DNA of 64,000 nucleotides. Source: an uncultured Lachnospiraceae bacterium. Its GTDB lineage: Bacteria; Bacillota; Clostridia; Lachnospirales; Lachnospiraceae. Shown here one piece after another: positions 33,422 to 42,950 of this stretch (positions are counted from its first letter, which is position 1; every line of letters starts with the position of its first letter). The notes beneath the pieces were generated by a model. It did not search any database, was not told the DNA's origin, and saw only the letters and a program-made list of their open reading frames with translations. The stretch is from positions 62,001-126,000 of the forward strand of contig CACZBD010000005.1 of assembly GCA_902779305.1 (NCBI GenBank). Reading direction: 5' to 3'. The translations under genes were made by a program, and so were the position numbers.

Positions 33422-34426
33422 CTATCCTCTCTTAACGCCGTTTCCGCCCATCTCTTTTACAAGATAGCAATATTGCACGGCGCGGTAATAATTCTTGCGT
33501 ACCGTATCAAAAATACTGATCTGCGTCAGGCCGACGGAAACGGTCATGCACCCGTCATCTTCCACCGTTCTGCAGAATTCCCTGCAGATCTCGTAAGCAA
33601 ATTCCACTGACCATTCCATCAGGATCACGAACTCATCCTCATCGAGCCGGAAGAACACGCCTCTGTCCCCGATCAGGTTCTTTGCATAATCCAAAATCCT
33701 CTGCAGATCTGTGGGATCGACTGTTCTTTCTTCTTCACCCGCAAAGGTATCGATGTCAAATACGGCAAGAGATTTGTAGCGTGTCGTCTTGCTCGCGCCG
33801 CTAGCTCCGTACAGGGAATTAAAATAGCGGTCGTTATACATTCCGGTCCTGGGATCCGTCTGTTCCCGCATGGTGCCTCCGCTTTCCTTGACCGGAGAAA
33901 GTTTTCGAAGCATCAAAAGCATCAGGATCGTAATGATGAAAAACAGGAGCAGTTCCGCCACAAAGAAAGACGGATCCAGCGGACTGTCTTCCTCCGTGCT
34001 TTCCACGCTTAAAAACAGATCCAGGCGGTCCAAGTACTGTGTGGAAATGTATCCGTCATCTGTTTTTCGCGTATAGGCGCGTTCCTTGTTCTTTCCTGTC
34101 GCCGCGGCATCTTTGCACTTCAGGTATTGATGCACGTTATTGGATTCCAAGACCGGGACCCCCCGGTGATCCACAAGGCTCACTTTTACCGCATAGCCGG
34201 ATTCAAAACGTATGAGCAGTCCCTGCATGTCCGAGGTCAGTTTCTGTCTGGTCCCGTCTTCATCCGCACGGATGATCTCTTCGGCATCCGCATGGATCTG
34301 TTCTGTCAATAACGCGTGATATTTTTTCCCTTCCCTGCGTCCCCCGGAGAAGAAAATGTAAAAAACCATGGAGAAGATGCAGAATATAAAGAGCAGAAGC
34401 ACTGTCCATTGCCTTCGTTTTTTCAT
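33422..34426 (-). CDS. Membrane protein with degenerate GGDEF domain
   Basis: 334 residues. Two transmembrane helices (~8-27 and ~153-173) flank a small extracytoplasmic sensor domain. The C-terminal ~130 residues follow the GGDEF fold (SLAVFDIDTFAGEEE, FFRLDEDEFVILMEW, MTVSVGLTQIS), but the GGDEF signature reads DEDEF, with both glycines gone. It is therefore probably not a cyclase and may act as an allosteric or dimerisation partner of the intact cyclase encoded next (inference). Overlaps the preceding gene by 4 nt. Confidence 0.75.
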   Translation of the reverse strand: MKKRRQWTVLLLFIFCIFSMVFYIFFSGGRREGKKYHALLTEQIHADAEEIIRADEDGTRQKLTSDMQGLLIRFESGYAVKVSLVDHRGVPVLESNNVHQYLKCKDAAATGKNKERAYTRKTDDGYISTQYLDRLDLFLSVESTEEDSPLDPSFFVAELLLFFIITILMLLMLRKLSPVKESGGTMREQTDPRTGMYNDRYFNSLYGASGASKTTRYKSLAVFDIDTFAGEEERTVDPTDLQRILDYAKNLIGDRGVFFRLDEDEFVILMEWSVEFAYEICREFCRTVEDDGCMTVSVGLTQISIFDTVRKNYYRAVQYCYLVKEMGGNGVKRG

Positions 34427-35793
34427 ACCAACTGCATGCCTCCCCTCTCGTCTATCCGTTCCAATGTCCAGATCACACGGATGATCTTTCCGTCCTTATC
34501 CCGTTCCACCACCACAAATCTGCTTTGATAACGTCTGTTATTATTGTTGATAAATTCTCTGGTGATCGTGTTCTTTCCGCGCATACGTTCATTCAATGTT
34601 GAAAATGTGGAAAACTCAAACATCGCAGCTTTAAATCTGGTGTCCGAGATCGTATCCAGGATCGCCCGCACCGTATGCTGCGCCTTTTCACGCCCTTTTC
34701 CCGTACTGTCCTCAAACAGCGGCGAGAATTCGGCGATCCTTTTCCAGGTGTCTGTCTGCAGATCGATCAGATAGACCAATGTATAGATATTCGTGATCGA
34801 TTCATACTGCTTTCTTGTCTCATCCGTCAGATGTCTCTCCTTCTCCTGCCTGTACAGGATCACAAGCAGAACGGTGACGACCGCCAGGATCGTCAACAGA
34901 TTCAGCAGATAATAGTACTGCAGGCCGCCACGCATCTTCTGTTCGCTGATCAGGGCAACGATATGCCAGTCATTTTCAACGGAAGCCGACAGCAGGCGGT
35001 ATTTTCTGCCTGCCGCACGGATCTTCACAGAGCCGTTTTCCGCCTCTGTGATCTTATCTCGGATCGCCTGATAGACCGGATCTTCGCTTTCATCAAGAAG
35101 GAGCCCGCGGAAAGAAGGATCGGAGTGGGCCACGACAAACCCCTGTTCATCCACCACCATGCACAGATCCCAGTCATTTTTCAATGCTTCCTTTTCCACC
35201 TGTTTCTGGATCAGATCCAGGAACTGGTCCAGGGCGACCACACTCTTTCTGTCAGGCAGCATACAGCAGACGGAGATCACGATCCGGTTCGTTTCCGCAT
35301 CCAGATACGGCGCCACGAGCGTAACCGCGCCCTTTGCCTCGATCGCTTTTTTATACCAGGGTCTTTCTTTGGGTTCATACCCTTCCGGCGGCACCCAGTC
35401 CAGCCCGTCCAGATACACATCATCGATCAGGGCATAGAGCCCGTCAAACTGCTCATCCACCGACTTGCTGAAGGTCTCTGTCTGTTCGACCAGATACCGG
35501 TGCATTTCCTCTTTTGAGGCATGATCGGACATCATTTCTCCCAGCGTATAACTCGCCATCTGGACCGCATTGATGCTTTCCTTGAGCAGAAATTCCATGG
35601 TCATGCCGCTGCGCTCGATCTCGTCTTTCTGCGCACGAAGTCTGGTCTGAAACATCATTCCCGCCGTTTGAATATAGCCCGCCGAAATGATCAGCGCACA
35701 GCCTGCGACAACAGCCAGAAAGCGGATCACCCGCTTCCCCGGGATGCCCGTAAAGACATTATTTTGTTTCTTTTCCGATCCTTCTGTCTTCAT
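34423..35793 (-). CDS. Cache-domain sensor with C-terminal PAS-like domain, no output enzyme
   Basis: 456 residues. First transmembrane helix ~23-45, double-Cache domain ~60-300 (YEPKERPWYKKAIEAKGAVT is the dCache ligand-pocket signature; VVDEQGFVVAHSDP the membrane-proximal half), second helix ~310-330. The C-terminal ~125 residues look like a PAS fold (ITNIYTLVYLIDLQTDTWKR ... VVVERDKDGKIIRVIWTLE), which in relatives precedes a GGDEF or kinase domain. None is attached here, so signal output must pass to a partner protein, probably the neighbouring GGDEF proteins (inference). ATGA overlaps on both sides show tight translational coupling. Confidence 0.75.
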   Translation of the reverse strand: MKTEGSEKKQNNVFTGIPGKRVIRFLAVVAGCALIISAGYIQTAGMMFQTRLRAQKDEIERSGMTMEFLLKESINAVQMASYTLGEMMSDHASKEEMHRYLVEQTETFSKSVDEQFDGLYALIDDVYLDGLDWVPPEGYEPKERPWYKKAIEAKGAVTLVAPYLDAETNRIVISVCCMLPDRKSVVALDQFLDLIQKQVEKEALKNDWDLCMVVDEQGFVVAHSDPSFRGLLLDESEDPVYQAIRDKITEAENGSVKIRAAGRKYRLLSASVENDWHIVALISEQKMRGGLQYYYLLNLLTILAVVTVLLVILYRQEKERHLTDETRKQYESITNIYTLVYLIDLQTDTWKRIAEFSPLFEDSTGKGREKAQHTVRAILDTISDTRFKAAMFEFSTFSTLNERMRGKNTITREFINNNNRRYQSRFVVVERDKDGKIIRVIWTLERIDERGGMQLV

Positions 35794-38222
35794 TCGATCT
35801 CTTCCACCAAACCGCCGGTAATATCCGCGGATTGCCCCTCTTCATCCGTAAACAGCGGCGCAAAGACGTCTTTCAGGCTCCTGTATTCCGTAAGAACCTG
35901 TTCCGTATCTTTTTTCATCCGTTCAAGCTGCGTCTTATCCCCCTTGTTATAGGCCTTTCCGCATTCCTCGAGTTTCAGTGCCTTTGAAGAAAGCGCACCT
36001 GCGCCGACAAGGCGTGTGCTGCTCTTCAGCGCATGCACCTTGATCGTATAGTTCTCGATATCATTTTCAGAAAGAAAACTTTCGATCTGCAAAGCATTCT
36101 CCTCGATCATATCCGTAAAATCATGCAGCACCTCGAAAAGGACTTCCTCATCCATCGTACTTGTGATGGCATCCTCGTAGCTGAGTTCGGGATGCACGGA
36201 ATAGATCCGGGAAATCGGCGTCATTTCCCCGGTTTTCCCCACCTCATCCGTTTTGTACGGCTTCGGATCCAGTTCACTCAATGTGTCCTTCCCGGGTGCG
36301 TTCTGCAGGATCTTATCCGGCGGCAGGCAGGATCTTAACACCCTGTTCAGTGCCTCGCTTTCCACCGGTTTGGTCAGATAATCCGTAAACCCTTCCGCCA
36401 TGTAACGTTCTTTTGCGCCGACAACCGCATCCGCTGTCAGACAGATCACGGGCGTTTCCGTGTTGACACCGCCTACCTGGCTGCGGATCCTGAGCAGTGC
36501 CTGCGTTCCGTTCATGCGCGGCATCCTCTGGTCCATAAAGATCAGATCATAAGGCGTATCAAAAGTCTGTTCCAGCGCATTCATGCCGCTTGAAGCCACA
36601 TCGATCTGCATCTTTGTATGCTTCAGAAGCCCTTTCATGACCGTTAAGTTCACGGAAGTGTCATCCACCACCAGAACTCTGGCATCCGGTGCGATAAACG
36701 TTTCCTTGTGCTCGTCGGACTTCTGCACGATCTGTTCAAATCTCTTTCTGTAATCTCCGATGGGTTCTTTGGAGGTCACCTTCTGCGGCAGGATCACCGT
36801 AAAGGTCGACCCCTTTCCGTATACACTTTCCACGTTGATGTTTCCGCCCATCATGCCCGTTAAGGAGCCTGCGATCGCAAGTCCCAGGCCGGTTCCTTCG
36901 ATCGTGTTGTTCTTTGCCATATCCAGACGGTCAAACCGGCTGAAGAGTTTCGGCAGATCCTCTGCCCTGATTCCGATCCCGGTGTCCTTGACTAAGATCT
37001 CCAGGACCAGCATAATGCCTTCCCATTTCCCGCGGACGATGAACTCGATCCCGCCTTCATGCGTGTACTTTACCGCATTGCTTAAGAGGTTTGCGATCAC
37101 GCGCCTTAAGCGGACTTCATCTCCCACCAGGTGGTCCGGAAGCGACGCATCCACTTCCACCTCAAATGTCAGTCCTTTTGACTGCGCCTGAAAAGAGGTC
37201 ATTACGGCAACATCATTGATCACGGAGCTCAGCCGGTAGGGAGCGTCCACGATCTCCATTTTTCCTGCTTCGATCTTGGAAAAATCAAGGATATCATTGA
37301 TAATGGCAAGCAGGTTTTTACCGGCGCTGTCCACATCCAGCGCATAGGCCTTGACCTGTTCATCCGTACTTTCCCTTAAGATCATCTCATTGAGACCGAT
37401 CACCGCATTGATGGGCGTACGGATCTCATGAGACATGTTGGCAAGGAAATCAGACTTGGAGCGGTTTGCGCTCTCCGCTCTTTCCGTTTCCTCTTCGAGT
37501 TTCTGCATCGTCTTGCTGAGTGCCTTGTAGTCCGGTGTCTCCACGCTGAAATAAAGCAGAAACAGCCCCAGCGTTGCGCCGAAATAATTGGTGATGATCC
37601 TTCTGCCGCTGACGGCCTGCACAAGAATGCCAAGGAGCGTCACCGTGAATCCCAGAGATACGGTAAAAAACGCGCGCTGCCTGATTTTTTTCCTGTTACT
37701 GATGAACAGGATCATAACGTAAAACAGATAATACAGTTCCACGACCAGGCACAGGATCACAAGCAGGACATCCGGCAATGTCATCATCTCCAGAGACGTG
37801 TTCAGAAGCGGAAGTCTCCAGAAGTAGATAAACAGCAGCGTCGCCATCGAGCCGGTCAGGATCACGTTGTTCACGACTCTCATCAGACGCAGAAAACGCG
37901 AGTTCTCATCCGCAAACACTTCCATATAGCGGGAAAGCGCATAAGGCAACAGGATATTGATCGCAAAATATAACAGATAGATGAAAAAGCTGACGGCACG
38001 CGGGATGGAATAGAACAGAACGGACATCCTGGTATAGTACATCAGGATATTCATGAAGTTCCCGAACAGCGTGACCAGTGTCAGGGTCTTAAACCTTCTG
38101 CCGCCGTCTTCCGTGCCCGTGCCGAGGATACACTGCAGAACATACAGCATCAGGTTAAACGCCAGTGCCGTCGCAGAGATCAGGATATGATATGTTGCTT
38201 CTGTGATACTGTAGTTTAGCAT
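35790..38222 (-). CDS. Hybrid histidine kinase: 7TM sensor, HisKA, HATPase, receiver, Hpt
   Basis: 810 residues. Seven hydrophobic helices in the first ~215 residues form a 7TM-type sensor. HisKA follows with MSHEIRTPINAVIG (phospho-His ~266), HATPase with LLSNAVKYTHEGG and KDTGIGI, a receiver with ARVLVVDDTSVNLTVMKGLL and the phospho-Asp in FMDQRMP (~563), and an Hpt domain with IKVHALKSSTRLVG (His ~729). The protein thus carries all the phosphorelay steps except the terminal regulator, which could be the response regulator at 42122. It overlaps the upstream kinase gene by 7 bp and is clearly its paralogue in the catalytic part. Confidence 0.9.
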   Translation of the reverse strand: MLNYSITEATYHILISATALAFNLMLYVLQCILGTGTEDGGRRFKTLTLVTLFGNFMNILMYYTRMSVLFYSIPRAVSFFIYLLYFAINILLPYALSRYMEVFADENSRFLRLMRVVNNVILTGSMATLLFIYFWRLPLLNTSLEMMTLPDVLLVILCLVVELYYLFYVMILFISNRKKIRQRAFFTVSLGFTVTLLGILVQAVSGRRIITNYFGATLGLFLLYFSVETPDYKALSKTMQKLEEETERAESANRSKSDFLANMSHEIRTPINAVIGLNEMILRESTDEQVKAYALDVDSAGKNLLAIINDILDFSKIEAGKMEIVDAPYRLSSVINDVAVMTSFQAQSKGLTFEVEVDASLPDHLVGDEVRLRRVIANLLSNAVKYTHEGGIEFIVRGKWEGIMLVLEILVKDTGIGIRAEDLPKLFSRFDRLDMAKNNTIEGTGLGLAIAGSLTGMMGGNINVESVYGKGSTFTVILPQKVTSKEPIGDYRKRFEQIVQKSDEHKETFIAPDARVLVVDDTSVNLTVMKGLLKHTKMQIDVASSGMNALEQTFDTPYDLIFMDQRMPRMNGTQALLRIRSQVGGVNTETPVICLTADAVVGAKERYMAEGFTDYLTKPVESEALNRVLRSCLPPDKILQNAPGKDTLSELDPKPYKTDEVGKTGEMTPISRIYSVHPELSYEDAITSTMDEEVLFEVLHDFTDMIEENALQIESFLSENDIENYTIKVHALKSSTRLVGAGALSSKALKLEECGKAYNKGDKTQLERMKKDTEQVLTEYRSLKDVFAPLFTDEEGQSADITGGLVEEIE

Positions 38223-41023
38223 CTCAATGTCCTTTCAATCTCCGCCCAGTCCACGTTCCGGACATGTTTTTCGAGCTCTGCGCATTTTTCCTTCTCGGAC
38301 CCGGGGATCCTGCAGGCTTTGACTTTCTTCATCAGAAGGTCAATGCTGTCCAGATCGTAAACACTTGCAAATTCCAGGATAGCATCATAGATCTGATGCA
38401 GTTCGTCCGCAGAGATCTCTTCCGCGATCTCCTCCGTTTCATCCGTGGTCTGAAAAACAGCAGCCAGTTTCTCATGCAGATCTCTGTAATCCGCCAGCAG
38501 TTCCTTCGTTTCTTCCACCACACTGTTTTTCAGATCCGTATCTTCCTGTCCGCTTTCCTGAAGCAGATTTCCCTGATGTTCAAGCTTTTCCGCTTTCCCG
38601 GATAATGCCGAAGCACCGACCAGCCTGGCACTGCTCTTTAAGCCGTGCACTTTGATCGTGTAGTTCTCAAGGTCATCCGCAAGCAAAAGCCCTTCGATCG
38701 CATCCGCATTGGGCAGGATATCCTCGTAAAACTGTGTGAGTGTGACCCGCAAAATGTCATCATCATTCATGTAGCGGATGGCTTCTTCATAAGAAAGCAC
38801 CCCGATCCGGTCATAGACCTTCTTCAGAAATTCTGCTTCCCGTGATCCTTCCCGGTCTGCGGTGTGCGTTTGCGGATCTGTCTTTTCGGAACCTTCCGGC
38901 AGGATCTTGTCCGCCGGCAGATATCTCAGCATCATTTCCTCCAGCGCCGCGCCTGCCACGGGTTTTGACAGGTAATCGGTAAAGCCGGCTTCCAGATAAC
39001 GTTCCTTTGCATCCTGAAAAGCATCCGCGGTGAGTGCAATGGCGGGTGTTGTTCTGTTTTTCCCTTTTTCCGAATTTCTGATGTGCATCAGAGTTTCCGT
39101 TCCGTCCATATTCGGCATTCTCTGGTCCATCAGGATCAGGTCATAGACAACCTCATCTGCCATGTTAATGGCGTCTTCGCCACACGTTGCCGGATCGACC
39201 TGAATCCCGGTATGTTTCAGAAGTCCCTTGATCACTGTCAGGTTCACGATGGTATCATCAACGGCCAGGATCCTTGCCGACGGTGCACGGTAGGCGATCC
39301 GCTTTGGCGCAGGAGCGGTTTTTACCTGCACCTTCTTTTTCCTGAAATCTCCGATGGGGTGATTTTCACTGATCCTCTGCATCAGGCGCATCGTGAAAAC
39401 AGACCCGATCCCGTATTCACTTTCGACCTGAATGCTTCCGCCCATCAGATGCAGGACATTCTGCGTGATCGCAAGTCCGAGCCCCGTCCCCTCGATCGTG
39501 TTGTTCTGTTTGAGATCGACCCGTTCGAATTTATCAAAGAGCTTGCTGATGTCTTCCTTCCTGATCCCGATCCCGGTGTCTTTGACGCTGATGATCAGTT
39601 CGTAAGCAGGTTCCCCGCTTTCAAGATCCGTCCGCTCTCCGCTTAAGTGCAGCGTGATGCTTCCTTCGTTGGTGTATTTCACCGCATTCGTAAGCAGGTT
39701 CAGCATGCACTGCCTGATCCTCTGTCCGTCCCCATACAGTCCGTCGGGGATCGTCGGATCGACATCCGTGACAAACGCAATGTTCTTGGACCTGACTCGG
39801 AGTTCGATCATGCTGCAGACATCATTCAGGATCGCAGAGAGTCTGTACGGCGCGTCCAGGATCTCCATACGGCCGGCTTCGATCTTGGAAAAATCAAGAA
39901 TATCGTTAATGATGGACAACAGGTTATTGCCCGCATTTTCTATGTTTTCGGCGTAAACTTTGATCTGCTCGTCCCCGCTCTCATTCAGGATCATCTCGTT
40001 CATCCCGAGGATCGCGTTGATCGGGGTGCGGATCTCATGCGACATGTTGGCAAGAAAATCACTCTTTGCCGCGTTGGAACGCCTCTCGATCAGAGACAGC
40101 GCGCGAAACTGCTCGCTTTCATGCGCCCTTGCTTCAAGCCTTGCCATCAGAAACCCGCCCAGAAAAACAAGCGCCACAAGGATCGCAAAGACCAGCGCCA
40201 CCACCATTTTGATATACTGGACGCCTTCCTGCACAACACTTTTGGGAACATATCCCGTCAGGTAAAAATCACTGCCTGCGATCTCTGCCGCATAGAGCAT
40301 CACGTCATCCTGCTCAAGACGCCTGAATGTCGCAGCGCTTCCCGTTAAGTACAGTTCCCTCGTCAGTTCGGAAAAGCCATCCACGACAACACGCTCGGTA
40401 AACAGTGTTTTTTCTGTTTTTCCGTTCCGGATCGCCGGGATCACGATCCGGTTGTTCCGATCACTCACGCAGACTCTTCCCGCACCGCCGAAACTGGAAA
40501 CGCCGAAATAGTCAAAAAGCACGTTTTCCGGATAGAACCGGTAGATCACGTAAGCCACGTTCCTGTCCCTGAACGCAGGCACGCAGAACAGCAGCCCCTT
40601 GCCCTGCGAATAGGAAATGGCTTCTTCTCCGTGGATCGCTCTTTTGATGCAGGGAAAATCATGAACTTTGTAGGTGATGCCGAAAAACGGGGTGCCGTCC
40701 ACCTTTTGTACGCCGATCCTGCTCACGCGGTCGGAAGCCTGCATGGCGTTTAAAGCATCCACGCTCACTTCCTCGATCGTGGTGAATTCGCTGGCAACCG
40801 TAGCAAGAGAATTCAGTTCTCCCTCAAACTGCCTGGATACGACTTCTGATAAGGCTTCCGCCTGTTTTTTCCCCTGCTCTTCCAGATAGACGTTCAGCAG
40901 GCCGTCCACCCTGAAATAAAGATACGCTCCGATCAGGAGCAGCAAAAGCAGCATCACGCCGAACGAAAGAAATACGCGGATCAGCCGGCGGTTCAATTTT
41001 CCCTGTCCTTTTTCCGCCGTCAT
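38216..41023 (-). CDS. Hybrid histidine kinase: Cache-like sensor, HisKA, HATPase, receiver, Hpt
   Basis: 935 residues. Two transmembrane helices (~17-37 and ~273-293) enclose a Cache-like extracellular domain. HisKA has MSHEIRTPINAILG (His ~328), HATPase LLTNAVKYTNEGS and VKDTGIGI, the receiver ARILAVDDTIVNLTVIKGLL with LMDQRMPNMDG (Asp ~631), and the Hpt domain IKVHGLKSSARLVG (His ~792). About 90 further helical residues end the protein. It is coupled by ATGA to the BMP-family gene upstream, whose product may present the ligand to the Cache-like domain (inference). Strong similarity to the next kinase indicates tandem duplication with sensor swapping. Confidence 0.9.
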   Translation of the reverse strand: MTAEKGQGKLNRRLIRVFLSFGVMLLLLLLIGAYLYFRVDGLLNVYLEEQGKKQAEALSEVVSRQFEGELNSLATVASEFTTIEEVSVDALNAMQASDRVSRIGVQKVDGTPFFGITYKVHDFPCIKRAIHGEEAISYSQGKGLLFCVPAFRDRNVAYVIYRFYPENVLFDYFGVSSFGGAGRVCVSDRNNRIVIPAIRNGKTEKTLFTERVVVDGFSELTRELYLTGSAATFRRLEQDDVMLYAAEIAGSDFYLTGYVPKSVVQEGVQYIKMVVALVFAILVALVFLGGFLMARLEARAHESEQFRALSLIERRSNAAKSDFLANMSHEIRTPINAILGMNEMILNESGDEQIKVYAENIENAGNNLLSIINDILDFSKIEAGRMEILDAPYRLSAILNDVCSMIELRVRSKNIAFVTDVDPTIPDGLYGDGQRIRQCMLNLLTNAVKYTNEGSITLHLSGERTDLESGEPAYELIISVKDTGIGIRKEDISKLFDKFERVDLKQNNTIEGTGLGLAITQNVLHLMGGSIQVESEYGIGSVFTMRLMQRISENHPIGDFRKKKVQVKTAPAPKRIAYRAPSARILAVDDTIVNLTVIKGLLKHTGIQVDPATCGEDAINMADEVVYDLILMDQRMPNMDGTETLMHIRNSEKGKNRTTPAIALTADAFQDAKERYLEAGFTDYLSKPVAGAALEEMMLRYLPADKILPEGSEKTDPQTHTADREGSREAEFLKKVYDRIGVLSYEEAIRYMNDDDILRVTLTQFYEDILPNADAIEGLLLADDLENYTIKVHGLKSSARLVGASALSGKAEKLEHQGNLLQESGQEDTDLKNSVVEETKELLADYRDLHEKLAAVFQTTDETEEIAEEISADELHQIYDAILEFASVYDLDSIDLLMKKVKACRIPGSEKEKCAELEKHVRNVDWAEIERTLRC

Positions 41024-42111
41024 TTGGCGTCCACTCCTTCCACATACCAGTCCATATGGGTCAGCAATTCCGAATCGGGGAGATTTTCCCCTCTCCTGAC
41101 ACGTTCCGTTCCTTTTGCATCGAACACAGGCCCGAAAAAGATGTCATAACTGCCCTCGATGATCTTTGCGGTTTCTTCTTCCACGATCTGCTTCGTTCCT
41201 TCATCCACCAGATCTGTCATGGGCGCCATTTCGACAAGGCCGGTATCCATCCCTTCCCAGTAATGCTTTCCGATGAGCCTGTTGCGGTTGCACTCGCTGA
41301 TCCTGTCCGCAAAAAAGGGACTCCAGTCAAAAACGCAGGCCGTCAGATAGGTGTCCGGAAACAGTTCATGGTTGTCCCGGTTGTTCCCGATCGTAAGGAT
41401 CCCGTTTTCGTCAGCGACTTTTAACGGCATAATGGTATTGGTCTGCAGCGTCAGGACATCGATCTCCTGCTCCTTGATCAGTTTCCTGGTCACGGTCTGC
41501 GCGATCTTGTCATTGTTCCAGTTGTTGGTATAACGCACGTAAACAACGGCATCCGGATTGACTTTTCTGACGCCGATGGTAAATGCGTTTGCCTGTCTGA
41601 TCGTCTCCGGTGTCGGAGATGCGATGATATAGCCTATCTTGTTGGTTTTTGTTGATTTTCCCGCTACGATCCCTGTCAGGTAGCGGACCTGATAGACACG
41701 TCCAAGATAAGAACAATAATTGCCGGCCGACTGGGTGCCGGTGGCATTCAGAAAATAGATATCGGGATATTGCTCTGCAAGCTCGAGGATCAGCGGCTCA
41801 TACACATAGGAATCACAGACGATGATCCCGTAACCGGCCGTGATCAGTTCTTTGACCAGTTTTGTGAACCGCTCATCCGGCTGCACATTATCGTAATAAG
41901 TGACCGTCGCGCCGCTTCCGAGTTCATAACGGCGCATTCCCTCATACTGCGCCTGGCAGTAACTTAAGTCATCCCTGCTCCCGTTCATCAGAAGCGCGAT
42001 CTTTTTATCTTCCGTTTCCGCATCCGCCTTGCGCATGGTCAGCTGGATCAGAAACAGACCGGCAAGAAAGCATATGATGATCCCGAGAATGATAAAGTAC
42101 GTCTTCTTCAT
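41020..42111 (-). CDS. BMP-family (Med-like) membrane-anchored binding protein
   Basis: 363 residues: an N-terminal membrane helix (~5-25) without a lipobox cysteine, then a type-1 periplasmic-binding fold of the BMP/PnrA group (KIALLMNGSRDDLSYCQAQY, ELITAGYGIIVCDSYVYEP, YLGRVYQVRYLTGIVAGK, TNKIGYIIASPTPETIRQAN, ILTIGNNRDNHELFPDTYLT). Family members bind nucleosides or other purines for ABC import. No ABC genes are nearby, and the operon encodes kinases, so here it probably serves as a ligand sensor (inference). It starts 10 bp after the response regulator gene. Confidence 0.85.
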   Translation of the reverse strand: MKKTYFIILGIIICFLAGLFLIQLTMRKADAETEDKKIALLMNGSRDDLSYCQAQYEGMRRYELGSGATVTYYDNVQPDERFTKLVKELITAGYGIIVCDSYVYEPLILELAEQYPDIYFLNATGTQSAGNYCSYLGRVYQVRYLTGIVAGKSTKTNKIGYIIASPTPETIRQANAFTIGVRKVNPDAVVYVRYTNNWNNDKIAQTVTRKLIKEQEIDVLTLQTNTIMPLKVADENGILTIGNNRDNHELFPDTYLTACVFDWSPFFADRISECNRNRLIGKHYWEGMDTGLVEMAPMTDLVDEGTKQIVEEETAKIIEGSYDIFFGPVFDAKGTERVRRGENLPDSELLTHMDWYVEGVDAK

Positions 42112-42121
42112 ACATTGCCCG

Positions 42122-42898
42122 TCAGCCTTTCAGGAAGAAGTTGTCGACCGCGCTCACAATGGCGCTTTGCGGCAGACTCTTGAGAAGGTAGCTTTCCGGA
42201 TTCAGGCTTAAGACTTCCGAGATCGTCTGTCTGTCGCCCTTTGCGGTCAGGAACATGATGGGAATGTCTTTCATCTGCTCTTCGCTCCGGATCATCTCAA
42301 AGATCTGAGGTCCTTTCACTATAGGCATTTCATAGTCCAAAAGGATCAGATCCACTCTGGTTTTGATCAGAAGCTGGATCGCGTTCATTCCGGAATTTGC
42401 GGTGTATACTTTATATCCGGCAGCCGAAAAAGAGGCTTTTAAGGTACGGAGCATCGTAGCATCATCATCGACCACAAGAATGCTTTTGGGCGGTTCTCCG
42501 GTCCTGTCGACATTTTCCGCATAGCGGATCGCATCCGCCACCTCGTCCGTACGATACGGTCTTACAAAAGCGTCCGCGAGGACTCCCGGCGGAAAGATCT
42601 TCTCCGCTTCCCGGATCTCCTCGTCGGTACCCAGCAGGAACAGACGGATCATCACCCCGGATACGACTTTCTTCTTGATGTATTCGAGCACATTGAGATT
42701 TCCGGCATTCCTCTTTGCAGAGCCTGTCTCATTCTGCAGATACAGCAGAATATCCGACGGAGGCTCTTTTAATGCAGCGAGCTCTTTCTTGTCGGTGGTA
42801 GCCTGCGTGACATGCAGGCCTTCGCCTTCAAGGCCGTCCGCCAGGGCACTGACCAGCATTGATTTTTTATCGGAAAGAAGCAGAACTGCCGTTTCCAT
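42122..42898 (-). CDS. Response regulator with pseudo-receiver and receiver domains
   Basis: 258 residues. The N-terminal ~120 look like a receiver fold without the acidic pocket (VLLLSDKKSMLVSALADGLE; DILLYLQN in place of the phospho-Asp motif). The C-terminal receiver is complete: ILVVDDDATMLRTLKASF, phospho-Asp in LILLDYEMP (~196), FLTAKG, and lysine in YLLKSLPQ. There is no DNA-binding or enzymatic output, so it probably works by protein interaction or as a phosphate shuttle for the two Hpt-bearing kinases. GGAGAAGG precedes ATG 42898. First gene of the seven-gene signalling operon; only 52 bp separate it from iorA, so read-through is possible. Confidence 0.85.
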   Translation of the reverse strand: METAVLLLSDKKSMLVSALADGLEGEGLHVTQATTDKKELAALKEPPSDILLYLQNETGSAKRNAGNLNVLEYIKKKVVSGVMIRLFLLGTDEEIREAEKIFPPGVLADAFVRPYRTDEVADAIRYAENVDRTGEPPKSILVVDDDATMLRTLKASFSAAGYKVYTANSGMNAIQLLIKTRVDLILLDYEMPIVKGPQIFEMIRSEEQMKDIPIMFLTAKGDRQTISEVLSLNPESYLLKSLPQSAIVSAVDNFFLKG

Positions 42899-42950
42899 GA
42901 TAACCTTCTCCTTACAACGCGATCTTCCTTAAAAAATCGTTTTCAACCAC

